Of a DNA stretch of 5,199 nt, positions 1 through 5,199 are shown in pieces. A model generated the notes under the pieces. The model did not search any database, had not been told where the DNA came from, and saw nothing but the letters and a program-made list of their open reading frames with translations. The DNA is from Clostridia bacterium. Lineage in GTDB: Bacteria > Bacillota > Clostridia > Christensenellales > DTU072. Each line of letters begins with the position of its first letter. The first letter of the stretch is position 1. Both the position numbers and the translations under genes were made by a program. Location of the stretch: the NCBI GenBank assembly GCA_028703745.1, contig JAQVME010000122.1, forward strand, positions 1-5,199, in the 5' to 3' direction.

Positions 1-3000
1 CCTTATCAATATTTATGGCGGCAAGCGCAGTGCAACCGTAGAACGCGCCCTCTCCGATAGTTGTCAGCTCATTGTTTTGGGCGAAGGAAAAACTCTCAAG
101 CGACGAGCAATAAGCAAAGGCGTTCTTTCCCAATATTCTTATGCCAACGGGCAAAACGACGCATTTTAGCGCGGTGCAATTCTCAAAAGCGCTTTCTTTT
201 ATTTCTGTCAATTTGATACGAGAAGAAAGTGTCAACGTCGTCAACGCCACACACGAGGAAAAGGCATTGCGCCCTATGGACTTTGTGCCGTCAGGCAAAG
301 CGACGGCAGTCAAATTCTCACAATTTGAAAACGCATAATCCTTAATGTAGAAAATGCTTGTGGGTATTGCTACAGTGTATATGCCGCTGCCATAAAAAGC
401 GTATGCGCCTATAGAAACGACGTTTTTGCCGTTCAACGAAATGGGCAAAGCTACGTCTTGCGCATGGCCGAGATATTGCGACAATTCCAGCCCTTCGGCA
501 TGGTCAACGAAAAGGAAGTCACCGTGCCGTACATAATCCGCGTATATTATTGAAGCGAGAGCCGACCAATACGGCGCTGTCCTATACGCCTCGAGCGCGC
601 TTGCGGGCACATATATTTTCAAATCGGTATTGCGCGCGCCGAAGGTATTCTCACCTATCAGCGGAGGCGCCAAGGCGCTAAAAGTTACGGCTTCGAGCAG
701 GGCGACAGAATAGAAAGCGTAGTCGGAAACTTGTGTTACGCTTGCGGGCGCCGCAAACAATTCGTTCGGACGACTCTGCGGATATGCTATTAGAGATGTG
801 GTGTCTTGGTTGTAGAGCACCCCTCCGATGCTATATGGCGAGTTGAAAGATACAAGATTTTTAAGATTACGGAATGCCACTGCGCTGTCCAACAGACTTA
901 TTAAATAGCTGTCCTCGAGGTAAATTTCCGATACGCAGTCGGAGCCGTAGAACAAATCATCGCCGATTATTTCCACACGGTCGCTCTCTATTAGCGCAGG
1001 CATTGTAATTACGCTTTCACCGCCGACATAAAGCAACAGCGAGCCGTCAACACCGGCGACGAAGCCGTCATAAATACCCCTATATAGCGCGACAGTGTGT
1101 TGCGGCCATTTTGTGCTGTTCATCTCGAGAGCAGTCGCAACGTATATAACTGTGGTCAGAGGCAAAGCGCCCTCGGCAATAGTCAGTCCTCTGCTGCCGT
1201 CTTCTATTGAACCGTTTTCTTCAACAACCAGATATTTGAGTTTATTGCAATCATAGAAGGCGCCCTCCCCAATGACTTTCAGCGATGCCGGAGCAACGAA
1301 ATACGCCAGCTCGGAGCAACCTGAAAAGGCGTTTTGCGCGATGTTTAATAACGTGTCGTTATCTCTAAACTCTACTACTATTAGTGAGGTGCAATCTTCA
1401 AATGCGCCGGCGTGTACCTGTGTAACCTCGGGAAGCTCAATCGTTTGCAAAGAATAGCAGGCTTCAAAGGCTGACTCCCCGATTATTTCCAGCTCCGGCA
1501 AGGAGAAGTTCTGCAGGCTGTGGCAGTTTTTGAAGGTTTCGTAGCCAAGATTTCTTAGCCCTTCGGGAAGAACTACTGTTTCTAGGCTTATGCAGTTGAC
1601 AAACATTTGGTCACTCAAATATTGAGCGTTACCGCCTTCTGCGACACTAATCTCAACAGCTCCAAGCGAACTGCAAGAATCAAAAATACTCACGCCCATA
1701 TTTTCAAAATCCGTCACGGTTATTTCGACATGCGTAAGCTTTGAGCTGAAGGCAAAAGCAAAGTCTCCTATATGGGATAATATCTTCGGGAGATTTATTG
1801 TAATTATGTCGGTTGAAAAGAAGGCTGAATCTCCAATTTCTGACAGCTGACTGTTGTTAGAGATGCTTATTCGATTCAATGAGGAAAGTTGAAAAGCTCC
1901 CGCCATAATCGTCGTAACGCTGTCGGGCAATGTTACTTGCGCCAGTCCGTCAAAGCCGCTGAAGGCGCTCTCGAGAATAGCGGTGACTGCCTTGCCTTGG
2001 TATGTCGCAGGGATACGTATATCTGCCGGAACTATGCCTAAAGTCGTTATTGGCGCCGCTATGCCCCAAGTATCGGTTGAATCATCCAGCGTAAAGGAAA
2101 AGTCGAACCATACAGGGTAAAGCTCAATATTACGCGCCGGCATTCTCGTCGTCGAGAAGCTTTGCGGTGTTTCAAGGTTCTCCGTCCAGAAAAGGAACTG
2201 CCTGCCGTCGGCAGAAAGCGGAGTAATACCGCTTATGGCAGCATCATAAACATAGTTTAATACCGTTATATCTTGACTATGCATCGTTACCGTATAGGTG
2301 TTTTTCGTATAGACCGCGACTATCGGCACATCGTCATTGACGGCAAGGAATACGGAGTTTTCCGTGTCCCAAACCAGAGCCAACGAAGCGGCGTTCCATT
2401 GCGCGCTATAACCCTCTTCAGTCGGCAGTGTAGGAATAGCCGAAAGCTTTCCGCCGAAAGGCACCTCGTAAGATGCGTAAACAGCGTTGTTTTTTATGAA
2501 GTCAATCTTTATCCTTGAAGGAAATATATTGAAAAGCGGCAACCTTTCACGGTATACAGCCAATGCCTCGCGTGGCACGTACACTCTGGCTGAGGCAACC
2601 ACTTCGCCGGATACTTCGGGAGGAGTGTCCCCTGTAAAGGTGATTTCTACGTTCTCGTAATCAAAAGCTTCATCACCGATATATGCCAGCCTTCTTGGCA
2701 AGGTAATTGAAGAAATATCTGTTTCACCAAAAGCATTGGCGCCTATGTCGGCAAGCAAGGGATTGTCGCCGAACGTCACATTCGATAACGCGAGGCAGCC
2801 TGAGAACGCGTACTCGCCTATGCTTGTTATGGCGTTATGAATGACTACGGAGGTTATTCCGATTCTGCTAATGAACGCCTCTTCTTCTATCTCGGTTACT
2901 GTTCTTTCTATCGTGACCGCGCCGCTTATGCCGTGAGGCACGTATAAAATACGGGTCTTGTCGGCGTTATATAGTATGTCGCCTATAAATCTGAAATTGT

Positions 3001-5199
3001 CGCTCGTATCTTCCTCGTCGACAATAAATCTGGTTAGAGAAGCGCAGTCGTTGAATACAGACGGGTTGAAGTGCGCCACATTCTGCGTTAGCGTGAACTC
3101 TTGGAGTGAAATACAGCCGTCAAACGCCCAATCGCCCAAATTAACAAGACTACTGTCTGTAACGGTATATACGTTGGTGAGTGACGTACATTCAGCAAAC
3201 GCATATTCACCGATGGTTTTCAGCGAATTTCTGAGTCTTACCGTCACAAGATTTTGTTGTCCGTAAAAAGCGTAAGGCAATATCCTTTCTACGTTGGGTT
3301 GTATGCTCAATTCATAATTTTCGGGCATAGCGCCCTTGTAGCCGTAAATATTCTTGCCGTCAAGCATAAGCGCGCCGTCGGCGCTGTCATTATACCACTT
3401 TGTGTTGTGGAAGACCTGCTCGCCGAAATTTGTGACGTTGTCAAGCGCCTCAAAGCTGATATCCTCAAGCAGAATACAGTTTGAAAAAGCACCTGCCCCG
3501 ATTTCTATTACAGATGCGGGAATGGCAACGCCGCTTATCGCCGTGCCCGAGAAGGCGTAATCGTGTATTCTTGTCAATACAGAAGGAAGAGCGTCAAGCG
3601 AAGCAAGCGAGGACGCATCATTGAAAGCGTACTCGCCTATTTCTTCAACCGCGCTGCCGGCAAATGCCACGCTTTCCAGATTTATGCAATCTTGGAAAGC
3701 AGCGTCGCCTATACGTCGTAAATTGGAATTGAAATTCAATGCAGTGATGCCCGTATTCTCAAAGGCGTTGAAATAAATTTGTTCCAACGTATCGGGGAAA
3801 ACGACGCTTGTGATGCCCGCCTGTTCGGCTAAGGCGAAGGACGCCACACAAACCGTGCCGTCACGCAAGGTCAATGTGGTATTATCGGCAGCCACGCCTT
3901 TGAAAAGATAAGCTATTTTTCCTATATATATCATCTCTCCGTCGGGAAAAGCCGAAAGCCAAGGTGTATTACCAAAAACCGAGAAATTTATGAACTCAAG
4001 AGAGTTTTCGTCCGCAAAACTTATATCCGCAAGCTTTTCACAGCGTAAAAAGGCGCCTATGCCGATTACTTTCAGGGTCGACGGAAGGCTGACGCTTTCG
4101 AGAGAAAGACAGTCTGAAAAAGCCGCCATGTTGATTTCTTCAACTCCCTCTGCTACCTCAAGACTGCTTATTTTTTCGGTATATGCAAAAAACGCAGGGA
4201 TATTTTCGCCGTAGACGGACAACAGCGAAATCACCGAACTGTCAGCAAAGACATTCGACAATTTGTTAACGGCGGGCATAGACACCTTGTCGAACTTACA
4301 GTCAATAAACGAATCCGCTTCTGCCGATAAGATGCCCGCAGGGAGATAAAGATTCTTTATTTTGCTGCCGGCAAATGCCAGATGTCCTATCGTTTGCGCG
4401 CTTGCGTCAACGATGAAATCGTTTGCCTCGCGTCCCAGCGGATAATATATAAGAGCTTTGTCGGCGTATAGAACGCCGTTAATGTCAAAATATGTTTCGT
4501 TATCCTCGTGTACTAGAATATCGGTTATTGCGCTGCAACCCGCAACCGTCGAAAGTAAAAAATCGGAAACGTACATGGGTACCGTCAGACTTTGCAATTT
4601 TACACAGTCGGCAAAGGCGCGTTCTCCGATACCTTCAAGCGCGCTATTGGCGCCAATATTTATCGATATTAATGCTGCGTTTGCGGCGAATGTCTCCATT
4701 TCAATACTCTCCAACGAATCTGGCAAGGATAGCAACACCGTTGATATTCTGTAGAACGCCCTTTCGCCTATTTGGATTAGACCTTCGGGGAGATAGAGTT
4801 CGGTTATGGACACCAGCCCCTCAGCGAACGCAGCAGGGATGACTTCAAAGTCCTGTTTCAGCGTAACTTTCAGCGTCGTCAGTGCCTCGGGGATAAGGTA
4901 GCCGTCTACTTCGTAGAAGCCGTCAACGGCGGCGCCGCTTGACTCTCCGAACAGCAGCTTTACGGCTGAAAGACTTGACGGCGCGGTAAGGGTTTGTAGT
5001 AATTGACAATTTTCGAAGACACCGGCTCCAAGTTCTTTGAGCGCAGGAGCGTTGAATGTCGTCAACTTAACAGCATTGAAGAATGCCATTGAACGGACGG
5101 TCTCCAGCTTGGCAAGGCTGGCAAATTCAAAAACTGCTTTGGGAAGGTCTTTGAACGCGCCCTCACCGATATACTTTAGGGAATTGTCCGCATTAAGGG
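1..5199 (-). CDS. Giant BspA-like leucine-rich-repeat surface protein, internal fragment (both ends missing)
   Basis: One minus-strand frame (codons at + 5197 down to 2) is open for 1732 codons with no stop. It starts in the middle of a repeat (IGEGAF at residues 10-15) and ends in the middle of another, so neither start nor stop is present and no internal Met is a plausible start. About 50 units follow the BspA/TpLRR (LRR_5) pattern IGxxAFxxCxxLxxVxLP, broken into three blocks by opener, cap and B-repeat elements. Many BspA-like proteins are well under 1000 residues, so this one is unusually long. The family is typically secreted or cell-surface and binds host matrix proteins or other cells. 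That role is inferred here, because signal peptide and anchor would lie outside the window. There is no catalytic motif, frameshift or premature stop, so the gene looks intact and under selection. Exact ligand and host are unknown. Confidence 0.95.
2..469 (-). repeat. LRR block 3: at least 6 BspA-type repeats, continuing past the left edge
   Basis: Residues 1577-1732. It holds the most regular run in the window, including VSIGAYAFYGSGIYTVAIP (1594-1612), FYIKDYAFSNCENLTAVALP (1616-1635), KSIGRNAFSSCVALTTLTL (1639-1657), TEIKESAFENCTALKCVVLP (1664-1683) and TTIGEGAFYGCTALAAINI (1712-1730). AF and Cys are kept in most of these units. The block is open at the left edge, so its cap, any further modules and the cell-surface anchor would be found beyond base 1. 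Confidence 0.94.
398..526 (-). other. LRR opening element 2 (GDFLFVD ... YLGHAQDV ... LNGK)
   Basis: Residues 1558-1600 read HGDFLFVDHAEGLELSQYLG, then HAQDVALPISLNGKNVVSIG and AYAF. This is a fuller version of the opener: DF-x-F strand, L-x-x-YLG, then (V)-x-LP-x-x-x-NGK-x-x-x-IG-x-YAF. It starts block 3 only about five residues after closing element 2. Confidence 0.82.
542..685 (-). other. LRR closing element 2 (APP...IYVP...Y...W)
   Basis: Residues 1505-1552 have TFSALAPPLIGENTFGA, then LKIYVPASALEAYRTAPYW and SALASIIY. It is the canonical BspA closing element: the PP strand, KIYVPAxxLEAYR, then a Trp and a final II. It ends block 2. Unlike closing element 1 it is not followed by B-repeats; a new opener begins within a few residues. 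Confidence 0.88.
779..841 (-). other. Insert type B, copy 3 (GGVLYNQDTTSLIAYP)
   Basis: Residues 1453-1473 carry SPYSIGGVLYNQDTTSLIAY and a final Pro. It is the best match of the three to the family form GVLY-N-x-D-x-T-x-L-I-x-YP. It is followed by AAPASVTQVSDYAF, the usual return strand into the LRR array. Confidence 0.82.
1082..1162 (-). other. Degenerate cap-like segment inside LRR block 2
   Basis: Residues 1346-1372 read PLTTVIYVATALEMNSTKWP, then QHTVALY. The order IYV, AL-E, W, final Y resembles the closing element (IYVP...AY...W...Y) but the Pro of YVP is missing. The next residues (IYDGFVAGVDGSLLLYVGG) look like a worn insert, and LRR units resume after about residue 1400. It may be a remnant of a former module boundary. 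This is inference from pattern only. Confidence 0.45.
1961..2101 (-). other. LRR opening element 1 (FSFTL ... IPATYQGKAV)
   Basis: Residues 1033-1079 read FSFTLDDSTDTWGIAAP, then DIRIPATYQGKAVTAI, then the first unit's SAF. BspA-type arrays often begin with a strand of the form F-x-(F/Y)-x-L, a poorly conserved turn, and IP-x-x-Y-x-GK-x-V-x-x-I leading into the first AF. That pattern is clear here and defines the N-terminal edge of block 2. Confidence 0.78.
2105..2302 (-). repeat. B-repeat 2 (InlB / Listeria-Bacteroides type)
   Basis: Residues 966-1031 start NTYTVTMHSQD, continue DAAISGITPLSADGRQFLFW, and end FSTTRMPARNIELYPVWF. The landmarks F-x-F-W-x-x-x followed by MPA-x-NI-x-LY-x-x-W are the classic B-repeat ending. 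TYTVT as the first strand directly after AVYT of the preceding copy is the usual tandem junction. It is followed at once by an LRR opener, so the pair forms a bridge between two LRR blocks. Confidence 0.88.
2303..2512 (-). repeat. B-repeat 1 (InlB / Listeria-Bacteroides type)
   Basis: Residues 896-965 run from IKIDFIKNNAV through VPFGGKLSAIPTLPTEEGYS, a WN pair, and VPIVAVYTKN. The order is a beta-strand, a (V/P)-x-GG linker, P-x-x-P-x-x-x-GY, W, then (V)-x-AVYT. This is that of the small beta-grasp-like B-repeat found in internalin B and many Firmicute surface proteins (Pfam Flg_new / divergent B-repeat families). The repeat spaces or presents adjacent domains, and some copies contact receptors. 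It joins B-repeat 2 with no linker. Confidence 0.85.
2525..2641 (-). other. LRR closing element 1 (PP...YVP...Y)
   Basis: Residues 853-891 have TFTGDTPPEV, then ARVYVPREALAVYRERLPLF. In BspA-like proteins an LRR array commonly ends in a strand with TPP, followed by (I/V)YVP and a short helix with xxAYxxxxxW/F. Here it marks the end of block 1 and stands directly before the B-repeats. The TPP and YVP landmarks are plain. The expected final Trp is replaced by Leu/Phe. Confidence 0.82.
2936..3001 (-). other. Insert type B, copy 2 (GDILYNADKTRILYVP)
   Basis: Residues 733-754 carry FIGDILYNADKTRILYVP, followed by HGISGAVTIERTVTEIEEEAF, which re-enters the LRR array. Compared with copies 1 and 3 it has ILY for VLY and a Val before the final Pro. 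It lies 500 residues after copy 1, again behind a unit whose strand runs into an acidic stretch (DEEDTSD). Confidence 0.78.
3332..3412 (-). other. Insert type A, copy 2 (NTxW...DG...IYGYKG motif)
   Basis: Residues 596-622 carry FHNTKWYNDSADG, then ALMLDGKNIYGYKG. The residues after it (623-644) read AMPENYELSIQPNVERILPY and return to a repeat at AFYGQQNLVTVRL. The arrangement is the same as in copy 1 at residues 408-434: F-x-NT-x-W, then DG, then a G-K strand, then YKG. The two copies are 188 residues apart. Confidence 0.8.
3896..3976 (-). other. Insert type A, copy 1 (NTxW...DG...IG.iaY..KG motif)
   Basis: Residues 408-434 carry FGNTPWLSAFPDGEMIYIGK followed by IAYLFKG. This matches a recurrent BspA-family insert in which an LRR unit breaks after F-x-NT-x-W. 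A DG-x-x-Y-x-GK hairpin follows, ending in a (Y/F)KG. The next strand, TLTLRDGTVCVASFAL, takes the place of the usual IPxGVxxIAxxAF return to the array. A second copy is at residues 596-622. The function of the insert is not known. Confidence 0.78.
4142..4261 (-). repeat. Two short, off-consensus repeat units within LRR block 1
   Basis: Residues 313-352 read as two 20-residue units, LSNVFADSSVISLLSVYGEN and IPAFFAYTEKISSLEVAEGV. They are shorter than the 22-25-residue units around them and lack IG and Cys, but they keep a Phe and the alternating Leu/Val strand positions. The flanking unit at 291-312 is also degenerate, with SF-IDC and no AF. The frame is open and consensus returns at residue 353, so this is divergence and not a frameshift. 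Confidence 0.6.
4439..4501 (-). other. Insert type B, copy 1 (GVLY...YP motif in the LRR array)
   Basis: Residues 233-253 carry DINGVLYADKALIYYP. This is the recurrent BspA-family insert of the form (D/N)GVLY-x-D-(K/T)-x-L-(I/V)-x-YP, here following a repeat unit with the weak core VAGCSAITDILV. The following stretch (about 254-270) leads back into a normal unit, TIGHLAFAGSKIKNLYLP. In the family this segment forms an irregular strand pair that widens the solenoid. Its binding role, if any, is unknown. Related copies are at residues 733-754 and 1453-1473. Confidence 0.75.

Larger units (their letters stand above)
686..2023 (-). repeat. LRR block 2: about 15 BspA-type leucine-rich repeats
   Basis: Residues 1059-1504. 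Clear units include SEIGDSAFFSTDIITINLP (1119-1137), RNLGYETFKNCHSLQNFSLP (1215-1234), EIIGESAFEACYSLQTIELP (1237-1256) and KVIGEGAFYDCNKLKYLVV (1307-1325). The array is most regular at residues 1190-1325. After that it is broken by a degenerate cap-like segment (1346-1372), a stretch without the AF core (1373-1400), a unit with DDLFYGSD and a type B insert at 1453-1473. It ends with TQVSDYAFYSVALLEAV just before closing element 2. The mixed regularity suggests an older, remodelled second half. Confidence 0.92.
2642..5197 (-). repeat. LRR block 1: about 30 BspA-type leucine-rich repeats
   Basis: Residues 1-852 of the fragment. Clear units include EGIGERAFADCVKLQSLTVP (residues 189-208), EEINMAAFSDCLSLESVSLP (353-372), RRIGDAAFQDCINLESVAF (494-512), KTIGEYAFAECTSLTNV (660-676) and TSIGEYAFSGCLALSNVTF (791-809). 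Spacing is usually 22-25 residues. The invariant features are the AF pair, a Cys or small residue three positions later, and alternating Leu/Ile/Val on the beta-strand side. Such units stack into a curved solenoid whose concave face usually binds the partner. Several units lack the Cys or the Ala of AF. The block is interrupted by four inserts at residues 233-253, 408-434, 596-622 and 733-754, and closes with a cap at 853-891. Its true beginning lies beyond the right edge. Confidence 0.93.

Noticed and set aside
3..5. A TTA triplet near the left edge that would read as a stop on the minus strand
   Set aside because: It is out of frame. The LRR frame uses codons at 2-4 and 5-7, which read Lys and Asp, and stays open to the edge.
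2480..2530. Possible break between two genes at the change from LRR to B-repeat sequence
   Set aside because: The same frame continues through without a stop, and there is no Shine-Dalgarno-preceded start or intergenic gap. The change is a domain boundary.
2958..3266. Plus-strand open frame of 102 codons, and similar ones at 141-338, 1272-1457, 2273-2518, 3254-3484, 3354-3560, 3990-4214, 4458-4754 and 4492-4842
   Set aside because: All lie antisense to the continuous minus-strand LRR frame. Several show recurring scraps such as EKA or NAxSP, which are antisense readings of the AF-containing repeat. None has a domain or a convincing start.
3307..3492. Minus-strand open frame of 61 codons
   Set aside because: It is in a different frame from the LRR gene, fully overlaps it (residues about 570-630, including a type A insert), and has no recognisable motif.
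1..5199. Periodic similarity of about 65-75 bases across the window, suggestive of a CRISPR or tandem DNA repeat
   Set aside because: The periodicity follows the 22-25-residue protein repeat. At DNA level the units are diverged, with no constant repeat and no unique spacers.
1..5199. Trichomonas vaginalis as a possible host, since it encodes many BspA-like proteins
   Set aside because: The B-repeat pair and a GC content near 45-50 % fit a bacterium of the Firmicutes better, although the window alone cannot exclude other hosts.

Overview
The whole window is the inside of one very large protein-coding gene on the minus strand. I translated the minus frame whose codons occupy + positions 5197 down to 2. 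It stays open for 1732 codons with no stop and no credible start, so the gene runs off both edges. The N-terminus lies to the right of base 5199 and the C-terminus to the left of base 1. There is no intergenic DNA, RNA gene, promoter, terminator or mobile element. Residue numbers below count from the right edge: residue n occupies + bases 5200-3n down to 5198-3n.

The protein is a BspA-type leucine-rich-repeat (LRR_5, TpLRR class) protein. About 50 repeat units of roughly 20-25 residues share the pattern IGxxAFxxCxxLxxVxLPxxL. The layout from N to C is: (1) LRR block 1, about residues 1-852 (5197-2642), with four non-repeat inserts of two kinds; (2) a closing element with a PP...YVP...Y pattern, residues 853-891; (3) two consecutive InlB/Listeria-Bacteroides-type B-repeats, residues 896-1031 (2512-2105); (4) an opener ending in IP-Y-GK followed by LRR block 2, residues 1033-1504, and a second closing element, 1505-1552; (5) a second opener, 1558-1600, and LRR block 3, which is still running at the left edge. 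The protein therefore reads as concatenated modules of opener, LRR array and cap, with the B-repeat pair as a spacer between the first two.

Proteins of this kind are secreted or surface exposed and are known as adhesins in bacteria such as Tannerella (BspA) and Treponema (LrrA). That this one is an extracellular host- or surface-binding protein is inferred from the family, because no signal peptide or anchor lies inside the window. BspA repeats together with B-repeats, a standard genetic code and about 45-50 % GC (a few lines counted by hand) fit a gut- or rumen-type Firmicute (Clostridia), but this assignment is tentative. I found no multi-gene system. The interest is in the size and modular architecture of this single protein.
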